This document shows positions 1-9,039 of a DNA stretch of 64,000 nt, in pieces. The stretch is from IMG/VR virus record IMGVR_UViG_3300044729_004368, positions 1-64,000 of that record, one strand, 5' to 3'. The translations under genes and the position numbers were made by a program. Source of the stretch: a virus. A model generated the notes under the pieces. The model was not told the origin of the DNA and did no database searches. It was given only the letters and a program-made list of their open reading frames with translations. Positions within the stretch are counted from its first letter, which is position 1. The number at the start of each line of letters is the position of its first letter.

Positions 1-2973
1 TTGTACACCGAATTGGTCACCAAGATCCAAGGCATACAACCTGAGTTCATGTACGTGATCAAGCCTGACACGAAGAGCGGTAACGATCCTTTCGATGTCG
101 ATCAGCTACGAGTCGACGACTATATGGCTTACTACCGAATGGCCAAACAGTCGTTCGAGGCCAAACTCGCATCCGAGCCCAACAGTGACAGCAAGCCTGA
201 ACCGTGCAATCATTGCCAGATTTGCAATTGGTGGCCTACCTGCGAGAAAGCATGGAGAGATGCGGATCACTTGTCATTCGTTGCAGGCATCTCGAAATCC
301 CAACGTGTGGAACTCGTCGAGCAAGGTATCACGTCGCTCACGCAATTTGCGGAAGCTGAAGAACCAGTAAAACAACATCCGAAACGTGGCTCTCTCGATG
401 CGTACTACAAAGTCCATCGCCAAGCCAAGATTCAACTCAAAGGTCGCCAGACTGGCAATCCGGAATACGAGTTCAACGACATCGACAAAGAACGAGGATT
501 CCTTTTGTTGCCGGAACCGAACCCAGGAGATGTCTTCTTTGATTTAGAGGGTAATCCACGGGCCAGCGGTGATGGGTTGGAGTATTTGTTTGGATTTGTA
601 ACCAACGAAGGCAGCGAGCCCCGGTATCACAAGTTTTGGGCCCTCAATAGAAAAGAAGAAAGGCAGGTATTTGAGCAGTTTATCGACTGGATTCTGAAAC
701 GATGGGAGCAGTTCCCGGATATGCACATTTACCATTATGCACCCTATGAACCATCTGCACTCAAACGCATGATGACCAAGCATGCAACGCGTGAAGACGA
801 TGTCGACCGATTGCTCCGAGGCGGGAAACTCGTGGACCTCTACGCAGTGACTCGCCAAGCCATCCGTGCAAGCGTCGAAAGCTACTCCATCAAAAAGCTT
901 GAGCGGTTTTACGGGTACGAACGACTGGAACTACTAGAGGAAGCCAGCAAAGCGTTGCGTGAAGTGGAGCGACTGATCGAACTCGATATGACTCGTGAAA
1001 TAACTGCGGATCAACAAGAAATAGTTGAACTCTACAATCAAGACGATTGCCTTTCTACCCTGCAATTGCATCAGTGGCTGGAGAAGCTTCGTGGTGAACT
1101 CTGCGAAACTGGAATCGAAATCCCTCGCCGCCCCTTGGCAGACCCGAATGCGAAAGACTCGGTCAAGAAAATGTCGGCAGAAGCAAAACGCGTTTTCGAC
1201 CTACTCACCTTCGACATCGATGATGCTCCCGTTGGTCCCCGCCAAGAGGCACGTTGGCAACTCGCTCACATGCTGGAGTACTTTCGGAGGGAAGGTAAAT
1301 GCGTCTGGTGGGAGTTTCATCGCATGTGTGAGCTTGAACATGAAGACTTGCTGCTAGAGGCGAGAGCTTTGTCGGGACTGGAACTAGAGCGAGATGTAAC
1401 CCCTGCTCAAAACACCAAGCTACCTGTGCATCGATACCGATATCCAGCCCAAGAAACCATGCTTGCAGTTGGAGACACATTAAGCGATTTAGATGAAAAC
1501 ACGATTGGAACGATCGAGTCCATCAACATTGAGCAATGTACGGTTGATATCAAGAAGACTGGAGCGAGTGTAGATTTGCATCCATACTCGGTATTCGAAT
1601 TCACCTATATCGATCCTCATGAAATGCCTGGTTCGCTATTTGGTTTCGGGGAACAGTTAGCTCGTGGCGCGAGAACTGGCGTATCGGTGCAAGATGCTAG
1701 ACTCGATTTACTACAGAGAGCCCGCCCAAGATTTTACTCTTTGAACCTTCCACATCCTGGCAACGATATTGTCCAAACTGCCAAGGAGCTTGCATTCGAC
1801 TTGGACAACAGTTGTCTTGCGATTCAGGGGCCTCCAGGTTCAGGCAAAACCTATGTAGGTAGCCAGATGATCCTAGCATTGGCCCAATCGGGTAAACGTG
1901 TGGGCGTGACCGCGGTAGGGCACGAAGTGATTCGAAACCTACTTGAAGGAGTTCATAAACGATCGACTGAGCAAAGAACACGAGTGAAGCTGGCCCACAA
2001 GGTAGAGAAGAAGCACGAATTGCCCGCCTACATAGATCGACTAGCTAACGGAAAGAAATCGCTAGAGGCGTTGGAAAGCGGCTATGTCGTCGGTGGAACC
2101 GCTTGGCTCTGGTCACAACCAAACTGCGAGCAGCAGCTTGACTATCTATTCATTGACGAAGCAGGGCAAATGTCCTTGGCAATGGCCTTGGCAGCAGGTC
2201 GAGCCGCAAAAAACATCATTCTATTGGGCGATCCGCAACAGTTAGAACAACCCCAACAAGCGATCCATCCTCACGATAGTGGAGTGAGTGCGTTGGCACA
2301 TATCCTAAATGGTCGTGATACGATTCCAGATGACCAAGGGTTGTTCTTGCCTCAGACCTGGAGACTTCATCCTGATATCTGTCGATTCACTTCCGAGCAG
2401 TACTACAACAGTCGACTAACCAGTCGCGATGGGCTTGACGTCCAAAAGGTGATTGGCAATTCCGTGCTCACAGGCAGCGGGCTCCGCGTTGTTACTGTCG
2501 AGCACGAAGGAAATCAAAACCGCAGCCAAGAAGAAGTCGCCATTATTGCAGACATATTTAGTCAACTGCTGAACGGTCAGCATCTGTCGGTCACCAAGGA
2601 AGATGGCGTGCCCGTACAAAAGCCGTTAACGATCGAAGATATCCTCGTCGTTGCACCGTTCAACGCGCAAGTGAACGCGATCCGTGAAAGGCTACCTACG
2701 GGTGCTCGCGTTGGAACCGTCGACAAGTTCCAGGGCCAAGAGGCTCCGATTGTCATTTATTCGATGACCAGTTCCTCGGCCGAGGATGCCCCTCGCGGAA
2801 TCAGCTTCCTCTACAGCCGCAATCGCATGAACGTAGCCACCAGCCGAGCCAAGTGCGTAGCCCTTTTGGTTTGTGCACCGCCTATACTCTCTCCCGCATG
2901 CAGTACCCCCTATCAAATGCGATTAGCGAACGGGCTTTGCAGATTTAGAGAATACGATGACTCGAAGGCATGA
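1..2973 (+). CDS. TM0106-family RecB-like nuclease / SF1 helicase (5'-truncated)
   Basis: The frame is open from the first base of the window, so the true start lies to the left and the TTG at position 1 is probably internal. Four cysteines (C69, C72, C75, C81) fit the Fe-S cluster of RecB/Cas4-like nucleases. An RNase H-like DEDD exonuclease segment begins at FFDLEGN (about residue 179). The C-terminal half is a superfamily-1 helicase, with Walker A GPPGSGKT at 610-617, an IDEAGQ Walker B near 719, GTVDKFQGQE near 905 and MNVATSRAK near 944. Family members are usually over 1,100 residues, so about 100-200 residues are missing at the N-terminus. The likely role is DNA end processing or foreign DNA degradation, and the island context supports a defence link. 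The domain call is confident; the biological role is inference. Confidence 0.85.
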   Translation: MYTELVTKIQGIQPEFMYVIKPDTKSGNDPFDVDQLRVDDYMAYYRMAKQSFEAKLASEPNSDSKPEPCNHCQICNWWPTCEKAWRDADHLSFVAGISKSQRVELVEQGITSLTQFAEAEEPVKQHPKRGSLDAYYKVHRQAKIQLKGRQTGNPEYEFNDIDKERGFLLLPEPNPGDVFFDLEGNPRASGDGLEYLFGFVTNEGSEPRYHKFWALNRKEERQVFEQFIDWILKRWEQFPDMHIYHYAPYEPSALKRMMTKHATREDDVDRLLRGGKLVDLYAVTRQAIRASVESYSIKKLERFYGYERLELLEEASKALREVERLIELDMTREITADQQEIVELYNQDDCLSTLQLHQWLEKLRGELCETGIEIPRRPLADPNAKDSVKKMSAEAKRVFDLLTFDIDDAPVGPRQEARWQLAHMLEYFRREGKCVWWEFHRMCELEHEDLLLEARALSGLELERDVTPAQNTKLPVHRYRYPAQETMLAVGDTLSDLDENTIGTIESINIEQCTVDIKKTGASVDLHPYSVFEFTYIDPHEMPGSLFGFGEQLARGARTGVSVQDARLDLLQRARPRFYSLNLPHPGNDIVQTAKELAFDLDNSCLAIQGPPGSGKTYVGSQMILALAQSGKRVGVTAVGHEVIRNLLEGVHKRSTEQRTRVKLAHKVEKKHELPAYIDRLANGKKSLEALESGYVVGGTAWLWSQPNCEQQLDYLFIDEAGQMSLAMALAAGRAAKNIILLGDPQQLEQPQQAIHPHDSGVSALAHILNGRDTIPDDQGLFLPQTWRLHPDICRFTSEQYYNSRLTSRDGLDVQKVIGNSVLTGSGLRVVTVEHEGNQNRSQEEVAIIADIFSQLLNGQHLSVTKEDGVPVQKPLTIEDILVVAPFNAQVNAIRERLPTGARVGTVDKFQGQEAPIVIYSMTSSSAEDAPRGISFLYSRNRMNVATSRAKCVALLVCAPPILSPACSTPYQMRLANGLCRFREYDDSKA

Positions 2974-3295
2974 AGGGTGGAACGATTCACGCCCGTTTTA
3001 GTTTGCGTTTTTGCTTCAAGTTCAGGTGCAAGAACAATTCAAGAGAATTTTTGTAAGGCGTCTCGAAGGCTATCTTTAAGACTAAAAGCCAAACTCCATA
3101 CTTTTCAGAATTATGCCAATCGAAAGTTGTTTATCTGAGGCATAAGTTCTCATCCTGGTAAACAGGTAAACAGGCCACAGGCCTAAAAATTGAAACCATT
3201 GTCGCTAGAATTGATCCGAATATCCGCGAACGGCCAATACATTTTTTTCATACGAAACGCATTAACGAAAGAACGTCCAAGAAACGAGGCTTCCA
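2974..3295. other. Intergenic region without a supported gene
   Basis: These 322 bases contain no convincing reading frame. An 8-bp tandem direct repeat (GGTAAACA twice, 3157-3172) is followed by a short GGCC-ACA-GGCC-like palindrome. The promoter of the next gene must lie here, but no box is clear enough to call. Confidence 0.5.
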
Positions 3296-4444
3296 ATGAA
3301 CGGTCAAATCTATTTGCTTGATGGCGATGCGAAACTTATTTCTATGCGAGAGACTTCGTACGATTCGGAATCTTTGCTGCAAACGCTCTTGGCCAAGTAT
3401 CCAAATCTATTGGCAGGGGAGCAAATGGATGCGAAGAATCCTCGCCGATGGATTTTGATATCGCAAGAGTTCGGCGTACCCGGAGAGCAAGATGGCTCGA
3501 ATCGATGGTCACTAGATCACCTGTTCATCGATCAAGATGGTATCCCTACCCTCGTCGAAGTAAAACGCAGTAGCGATACCCGAATTCGGCGCGAAGTTGT
3601 GGGACAGATGCTCGACTACGCCGCTAATGCGGTTTCGTATTGGTCCATAGAGAAGATCCGAGAACGATTTGAATCTCAGGAAAACAGCAATGGCCCTTCG
3701 CCAGACGAGCAACTGCTGGAACTCCTCGGACCGAATGCGGATATCGAGTCGTTCTGGGAACGGGTAAAGACCAATCTACTCGCGGAAAGAATCCGATTGG
3801 TTTTTGTTGCCGATGTTATACCAGCGGAGTTACGAGCAATCGTTGAATACCTGAATCGCCAAATGTCGCCAACAGAGGTGCTTGCGGTCGAAGTAAAGCA
3901 ATTCGTGGATGATGCTAGTCGCCTAAAGACACTTGTTCCAAAGGTTATCGGTCAGACAGTTGCATCGCAATCCAAGCGATCTGCATCTTCGGGAGTATCG
4001 CTCAATATCGAGGTCGACGAGTTCATGGATGCGGTTGCTAGCCAAGGATCTCCTGAGAGGATTGCTGCATCGAAAGCGATTATTGAATGGGCATCTTCTC
4101 GTGGTTGCGAAATGGACTTTACTCAGGCGACACGAGAAGTTGCGTTTACGCCAGGAATCCGCGTTGGAGACAGAATCGAGACGCCGTTAACGTGCAAGCA
4201 TCATGGCAAACTCGTCTTTCGAATGCGAAATCTCGTTTCGCATCCCCAATTTTCCCAACCCGAAGTAATCGCAGAAATGCAAACAAAATTGGAGTCGCTT
4301 CCTGGCTTCAACATTCGAGGAGGTATGCGAGGTTTGCCGTGTGTCGAACTGGATCAAATCGTCGATGACAAGGATTTGACCAAGCTTCTAGCTTTGCTCG
4401 ATTGGTTCCTCGAAAAGCTTCGTTTTCCGGTGGCGCTCATCTGA
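3296..4444 (+). CDS. PD-(D/E)XK nuclease-like protein
   Basis: The 382-residue protein carries a REase-like core near its N-terminus. D74 lies in the strand LDHLFI and is followed after 14 residues by E88-V-K90 in LVEVKR, then by an amphipathic helix (RREVVGQMLDYAANA). This order (D, E-x-K, helix) is typical of PD-(D/E)XK nucleases, including NucS-like and type IV restriction families. The C-terminal half (about 230-382) is not recognised and may bind DNA or a partner. The gene stands alone after a 322-bp gap and lies in a run of defence-type genes. Nuclease activity is predicted from the motif only. The rest could equally be a regulatory module. Confidence 0.7.
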   Translation: MNGQIYLLDGDAKLISMRETSYDSESLLQTLLAKYPNLLAGEQMDAKNPRRWILISQEFGVPGEQDGSNRWSLDHLFIDQDGIPTLVEVKRSSDTRIRREVVGQMLDYAANAVSYWSIEKIRERFESQENSNGPSPDEQLLELLGPNADIESFWERVKTNLLAERIRLVFVADVIPAELRAIVEYLNRQMSPTEVLAVEVKQFVDDASRLKTLVPKVIGQTVASQSKRSASSGVSLNIEVDEFMDAVASQGSPERIAASKAIIEWASSRGCEMDFTQATREVAFTPGIRVGDRIETPLTCKHHGKLVFRMRNLVSHPQFSQPEVIAEMQTKLESLPGFNIRGGMRGLPCVELDQIVDDKDLTKLLALLDWFLEKLRFPVALI

Positions 4445-4623
4445 AGATGTAAAGAAACAAATGGCAAGCTCTGCGAATCGCATCCAATCTTTCCAAAAAC
4501 TTGTCGCAGTCTTTGAAAAGCCGAAACCCGGACCGAATCAGATCACCTCTGAAGTCGAAAGCGAGACAGCCCTCACAGTGGAAACAAGAATCTGCCATTG
4601 AGACATCCAGAATCCCCGTCGTT

Positions 4624-5529
4624 TCAATTCTCTGATATCCCACTTCGCTGAAGACTTCGCTTCGCTTGTGCCGCAGCTCCAGAGTTCGGGTATTTGGAAA
4701 TGATTTCACGCAACACGGCAATTGCCAGATCAGTCTTTCCTTCCTGTGAAAGTTCCCTTGCTTGAGCAAACAGCTTTTTCGCTTCCAAGTCATCGTTTGG
4801 AATTGGTGGAGGTTGCAACTGCTCGCTCAGGAGCTCTGCGGCGGGCTCCGTCATCCATTCTGTTGACGGTTCAGCGATTGCATCGCCGAAGTTATCAATG
4901 GCATTTATGTTTGGTCTCTCGTTGGAATCGACAACCAGATCGCGAATGACTGTGACAATAGACAACGCGCGTTCAACATCAATTGGTACACCTTCAATGA
5001 CGTTGGGTATGAAAAGTAGTCCAATCGATGGACCGCCCTGGCTGTGTATTTCTAGATAGAATTTCTTTGAAAGAACATACACCAAGATCAATATCGCCGA
5101 GCCCAGTAAGCAAACGCCGATACTGATCCAGCTTTCGGTGACAACAAGAAGATAAAGTCCAACAAACGGTAGAGCCACTGCGAACACGATCGCAGCAAAC
5201 GGTTTGTGCACACCTGCAGATACGTTCGATACGGAACGAAGGGGAATGAATTGCAGCCTTTGCCCAAACAAACTGGAAGATTCGCAGCGAAGCTCGCTTC
5301 CTGCAATAAAGAAACGTGTGATCGGACTGAATCCCAGTAGGGATAAGCAAAATGCAATGATGCCTTGCAGTCTTCCTACGATTTCAACTTCCTTCTTCGC
5401 TCGCCGTGATGGCAAGCGATCCACTTTGAATTCTTGCAAGACGAGCGTTGAGGACCGAGAGTTAGCGAGTCGCATTCCCACCAGAGCTGCAAACGCCAGC
5501 ATCACAACGACAGTTACTATAGTTTCCAT
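4624..5529 (-). CDS. Membrane protein with C-terminal TPR-like tail
   Basis: This 301-residue protein of unknown function has an N-terminal membrane segment (about residues 4-22), a further hydrophobic stretch near 55-70 and a long hydrophobic hairpin near 110-155. A cytoplasmic tail follows, with an acidic/proline-rich linker (about 215-245) and a C-terminal helical pair (DLEAKKLFAQARELSQEGKTDLAI...) that resembles a single TPR. It is encoded opposite to the preceding nuclease gene and downstream of the DUF2130 gene on the same strand. Nothing ties it to a named pathway. Membrane-anchored TPR proteins can act as effectors or anchors in defence islands, but that is only context. Confidence 0.6.
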   Translation of the reverse strand: METIVTVVVMLAFAALVGMRLANSRSSTLVLQEFKVDRLPSRRAKKEVEIVGRLQGIIAFCLSLLGFSPITRFFIAGSELRCESSSLFGQRLQFIPLRSVSNVSAGVHKPFAAIVFAVALPFVGLYLLVVTESWISIGVCLLGSAILILVYVLSKKFYLEIHSQGGPSIGLLFIPNVIEGVPIDVERALSIVTVIRDLVVDSNERPNINAIDNFGDAIAEPSTEWMTEPAAELLSEQLQPPPIPNDDLEAKKLFAQARELSQEGKTDLAIAVLREIISKYPNSGAAAQAKRSLQRSGISEN

Positions 5530-5650
5530 TTGTGTTCGTTTAAAACCAAAGATTTGCTGAGAGATGATTTGGATTGAAGGTTAGTCACGCGTCTATTGAG
5601 AACCGTGAATCTGAATTGGACAAAGTACCTAGCGCTAACTGCTCGTCGTA

Positions 5651-6907
5651 CTACTCCGCGAGAGTCAGTCGAGGGTCTTCGCAATCAGCTTCTAATGTCA
5701 TCGACTGAAGATCCGGCAACGTTGCCCCAAGGATTCCTTGCAGATCGCCATATAGGCTCACTGAGGTTTCGATCGCTCTTTGTATCTGCTTACCACGTTT
5801 GGACCACCGAGCGAGCTGAACTCGTTTGTCACTCGCAAGTTCCTGTTCCATTGCGACCAAAGAATCGAGTATTGCCTCAATGCGATGACGAAACTCGGAA
5901 CTAGAGAGATAGCTGTACAAGACAGCCATCTTCTCGTGCTGACCTTGTGCAGATAGTTGACTGCGCCCAATTTCGATGAGCCCTTGCCGTAAAGCGGAGG
6001 CCAATGCGGCGACACACGACCAGGTGCACACCCAAACGCCGTCGATGAACATGAAATGCTTCACTTCGTCAGGCAGTGCTTCGCTGACAATTACACCACA
6101 CTGAGCTCTGCTGGAACGCATGTCGTCTTTTAGCTTCGCAAGCCAACTATTACTCCAGTTCTTTGTTCGTTTTGACTCCCAAAGTATTTGTCCGCATTTT
6201 GAACCGCGTTGGTCCATGACAGTCTGGATAACATCACCACCCGAGAACCCTTTTGCAACTTCAGCAATTGCATCGATTGGGAATGTACGTCGAAGCAGCG
6301 ACTCCAGCTCAATCTCGAGCACCTCACCTTGCAGTTGTTGCGAACCTTGTTCCAAGCGACGCTCCATGTCCGCCATGTTTCGCTTGAGGTCGTTGATCAT
6401 CTTGTCTTTCTCAGCGTCCTTCAACAAGTGCTTCTCCTCGAACTGTTTCAAAGCTTCATCGCGAAGCTTCTGCCGGCCTTCATTTAGTTTTCGCTCCACC
6501 TCAAGTTCGAGTTCAGCCTTTTCCGATTCGAGATCGCGTTGTTTCTTTCGCAGTTCGAGTTCGGCTGCCTGCGATTGCTTGAGCTTTTGATCTTTCTCTG
6601 CTAGTTGCTCGTCACGGTCCCTCAGTTCTACCTCTAGCTCTTTGCGAGCTTTGCATGCGGCTTCCGTTTCAAGTCGCATCCGCTCGAGTTCAATAGCTTC
6701 TTGAATTTGCTCTGGCAGCGACTTCAGTTCGGCCTCTAGCTTTGCTTCACGTTGACTCAACAACAAGGCAAGTTCTTCAAACTTACGCTGCTTGGCTGTA
6801 GTCTCAGCAGCCAACTCACTACGGACTCGACTCTGAATCTGCGAGTACATCACATCAGTCAACTGAAATTCATTTTGGCAATGAGGGCAAACGACTGGAA
6901 GTTGCAT
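5651..6907 (-). CDS. DUF2130 coiled-coil nuclease-like protein
   Basis: The 418-residue protein matches the DUF2130 pattern. An N-terminal zinc-knuckle-like start (VCPHCQNEF) is followed by a very long charged coiled coil (about residues 25-200). The C-terminal domain has D225, E244-x-K246 (ILWESKRTKNW) and a following strand (CGVIVSEALP), which looks like a PD-(D/E)XK core. DUF2130 proteins are widespread and uncharacterised, and the nuclease assignment comes from the visible motif. The start ATG lies directly upstream of the MQLPVVCPHC segment. The gene is divergent from the sigma-54 regulator, sharing a 283-bp intergenic region that contains a 15-bp palindrome. Confidence 0.75.
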   Translation of the reverse strand: MQLPVVCPHCQNEFQLTDVMYSQIQSRVRSELAAETTAKQRKFEELALLLSQREAKLEAELKSLPEQIQEAIELERMRLETEAACKARKELEVELRDRDEQLAEKDQKLKQSQAAELELRKKQRDLESEKAELELEVERKLNEGRQKLRDEALKQFEEKHLLKDAEKDKMINDLKRNMADMERRLEQGSQQLQGEVLEIELESLLRRTFPIDAIAEVAKGFSGGDVIQTVMDQRGSKCGQILWESKRTKNWSNSWLAKLKDDMRSSRAQCGVIVSEALPDEVKHFMFIDGVWVCTWSCVAALASALRQGLIEIGRSQLSAQGQHEKMAVLYSYLSSSEFRHRIEAILDSLVAMEQELASDKRVQLARWSKRGKQIQRAIETSVSLYGDLQGILGATLPDLQSMTLEADCEDPRLTLAE

Positions 6908-6993
6908 AGTCTATCTCTCAAGTTAGAAAGGGTGGTAACATCTGTTTCGATGATTTGACAAAAAGCAGAAAGCGTGCCGAAGTATCATGGAGG

Positions 6994-7008
6994 GAGGTGA
7001 ATCACCTC
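6994..7008. promoter_or_regulatory. 15-bp perfect palindrome between divergent genes
   Basis: Two 7-bp arms (GAGGTGA and TCACCTC) flank a single central A. The palindrome lies in the intergenic region between the DUF2130 gene and the sigma-54 regulator gene. It is a candidate operator for either. No protein is shown to bind it. Confidence 0.4.
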
Positions 7009-7190
7009 GAATCGAATAGTAAAACCGCACAAACGCTTGATATTTTGCAGGTAAAACCTTGAATAAAATTGTTTTGGTTCCGTTTTCCTTATTACCGCGA
7101 GTGTTTTCCAAGATCTTGCGTGTAAGCTATGTTACGAACAAGTAAACTTGGTTACGTCTGTTGCCTTAGATATGAAGAGTCGAGCAATCA

Positions 7191-8819
7191 ATGACACGAA
7201 GAATTCTTGCAACCTGGGTTGGACTTACAGATCTTGGTGCATGGAGCCGGAACTCTACATTAACAGCAGTGCATCAAGAGTCCGTCAGGAAAGTATTGAA
7301 GGGAAAGAATCCAGCAGAAGGCGACGGACCGATTAAAACTTTGCTCGACACAGAGCGTTTCACGGACATCCATTTGATTGGCAACTACGATCGCTCCCTT
7401 TTGCAGCAGTTCTCCAAATGGCTGAATGTAAAAGCCACTATCCACACCGCTGACATCAAAAACCCTACGGATCACGGGCGAATATTCCAGATAGTCGATC
7501 CCATCCTTGAGTCTTTGAAGCTAGAGCGCGGTGATGAGCTATGCTTTCATCTCAGCCCGGGGACGCCAGCGATGGCATCGATTTGGGTTCTCCTCGGCAA
7601 AAGCAAATACCCAGCGACACTCTTTCAAACACACTTTGATTTCGACACCAAGTCCAACCATATCCTAAAAACGGAAATCCCGTTTGATATCACCGTCGAT
7701 GTGTTACCGCAGTTTATGCGGGAGCCAGATCGATTGATGCAGCATTTGCAGAGCCAGAGTCCCCAGGAGACTCAGGGCTTTGAGAGCATTGTCGGCGACA
7801 GCGAAGCGATTCGACTGGCAGTTGGAAGAGCGAAAAGAGCTGCAATCCACGACGTGCCAGTCTTGATTCTTGGTGAAAGCGGGACCGGCAAAGAGATGTT
7901 TGCCGATGCGATCCACAAGGCCAGTGGTCGCCACAACAAGGCGCTGTATTCAGTCAATTGTGCAGCAATTTCAAAGGAATTGATTGAGTCTGAGCTGTTT
8001 GGCCATATCAAAGGCGCATTCACCGGTGCTGACAAAGACCGAAAAGGTCTACTAGAACAAGCTGATGGCGGAACGCTTTTCTTAGATGAGGTGGGAGAAT
8101 GCGATCTTGGACTTCAAGCAAAACTGCTTAGAGCGTTGCAACCACCACATGATAAGGGGGCATGCTACCGAGTTTTTCGTCCAGTTGGCGCGACGTCGGA
8201 CCGCGTTTCGGATGTTCGTATTGTGGCTGCCACAAACCGCGATCTAGTGAAGATGGTTCAACAAGGAACGTTTCGTGAAGATTTGCTTTATCGACTAGCA
8301 ACTATCACCGTCAAGCTACCGCCTCTTAGGGAAAGAGGTAAGGATGTTATGGATTTAGCAGAGACGATGCTCGTTGGAATCAACGATCAGTTCCAGAGAG
8401 CACTCGGCAAAGCATATGTCTCCAAAACTCTCTCTAACGATGCCAAGAAATTCGTTCGAAAGCACGATTGGCCAGGAAATGTTCGAGAATTGCGGAATGT
8501 TCTGATTCAATCCGCGGTCATGTCGATCGACAAGACAATTACCGAGCGTGATATCGCTGCCGCTCTTTCTCAGTTACCCAACACAAGTCTCAATTCCGTT
8601 GAGGCGGACAAACCGCTCGGAGACGGATTTGATCTGGATGCATATTTGGATGAGATTCGTACACGGTACCTCACTCGCGCAATGCATCAGTCGAATGGTG
8701 TGAAGAATAAGGCCGCTGAACTGTTGGGTTACAACAGTCACCAGGTTTTAACGGGCCACCTTATTCGTAGCGGCCTCGAAACCAAAAATAGGAAACCCAC
8801 ACGAAGAACGCGATCGTAA
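7191..8819 (+). CDS. RtcR-like CARF / sigma-54 activator
   Basis: A bacterial enhancer-binding protein of 542 residues. Residues 1-180 resemble the CARF-type sensor of RtcR: a DELCFHLSPGTPAMASIWVLL segment (about 115-135) aligns by eye with RtcR's DYLIHITTGTHVAQICWFLL, and the IKNP segment at 89-92 has a counterpart. The AAA+ core has GESGTGKE (228-235), the sigma-54 contact loop GAFTGA (275-280) and FLDE Walker B (near 297-300). A Fis-type helix-turn-helix lies near 510-540. RtcR is known to sense RNA-derived ligands and to activate rtcBA. Here the downstream genes are a helicase operon instead, so the regulator appears to have been recruited to defence. The ligand is unknown. Confidence 0.9.
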   Translation: MTRRILATWVGLTDLGAWSRNSTLTAVHQESVRKVLKGKNPAEGDGPIKTLLDTERFTDIHLIGNYDRSLLQQFSKWLNVKATIHTADIKNPTDHGRIFQIVDPILESLKLERGDELCFHLSPGTPAMASIWVLLGKSKYPATLFQTHFDFDTKSNHILKTEIPFDITVDVLPQFMREPDRLMQHLQSQSPQETQGFESIVGDSEAIRLAVGRAKRAAIHDVPVLILGESGTGKEMFADAIHKASGRHNKALYSVNCAAISKELIESELFGHIKGAFTGADKDRKGLLEQADGGTLFLDEVGECDLGLQAKLLRALQPPHDKGACYRVFRPVGATSDRVSDVRIVAATNRDLVKMVQQGTFREDLLYRLATITVKLPPLRERGKDVMDLAETMLVGINDQFQRALGKAYVSKTLSNDAKKFVRKHDWPGNVRELRNVLIQSAVMSIDKTITERDIAAALSQLPNTSLNSVEADKPLGDGFDLDAYLDEIRTRYLTRAMHQSNGVKNKAAELLGYNSHQVLTGHLIRSGLETKNRKPTRRTRS

Positions 8820-8835
8820 AAGCATCATTGCTTTT
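8818..8835 (+). terminator. Hairpin with T-run after the regulator gene
   Basis: A perfect 7-bp stem (AAAAGCA and TGCTTTT) with a TCAT loop overlaps the regulator stop codon. The descending arm ends in four T residues. The stem is AT-rich, so termination may be weak. Confidence 0.45.
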
Positions 8836-8853
8836 AACGTAAAGATCATTACT

Positions 8854-8868
8854 TGTTAGTAACTAACA
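8854..8868. promoter_or_regulatory. 15-bp palindrome, candidate activator binding site
   Basis: The arms TGTTAGT and ACTAACA are perfectly complementary around one central A. The site lies about 105 bp upstream of the candidate -24/-12 promoter at 8973-8988, a usual distance for upstream activator sites of sigma-54 enhancer-binding proteins. Binding by the adjacent RtcR-like regulator is inference. Confidence 0.55.
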
Positions 8869-8972
8869 TTACCATACAGGCGTCTGCAATGTACGAACCT
8901 TAAGCTGAGATAATTTTTAACTCCATTGCAGCAAACAACTTACGACTAAACGGTAGTTTGGTTTTACAGTTT

Positions 8973-8988
8973 CGGCACAGCTTCTGCT
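8973..8988 (+). promoter_or_regulatory. Candidate sigma-54 (-24/-12) promoter
   Basis: The sequence reads CGGCACAGCTTCTGCT, with GG at 8974-8975 and GC at 8986-8987, exactly ten bases between them as sigma-54 requires. It resembles the TGGCAC-N5-TTGC consensus. The expected transcription start is near 8999, about 40 bp before the helicase start codon. Together with a sigma-54 activator gene immediately upstream, this is good support that the helicase operon is under its control. Confidence 0.7.
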
Positions 8989-9039
8989 TTAGTTGGTATT
9001 CATCAAACAATCCAACTTCTGACCCGGAGCGAGCTGACC

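Noticed and set aside
4437-4793. 118-codon minus-strand frame overlapping the membrane protein gene
   Set aside because: The membrane protein frame has a coherent domain order. This one has no pattern and covers its 3' end in another frame.
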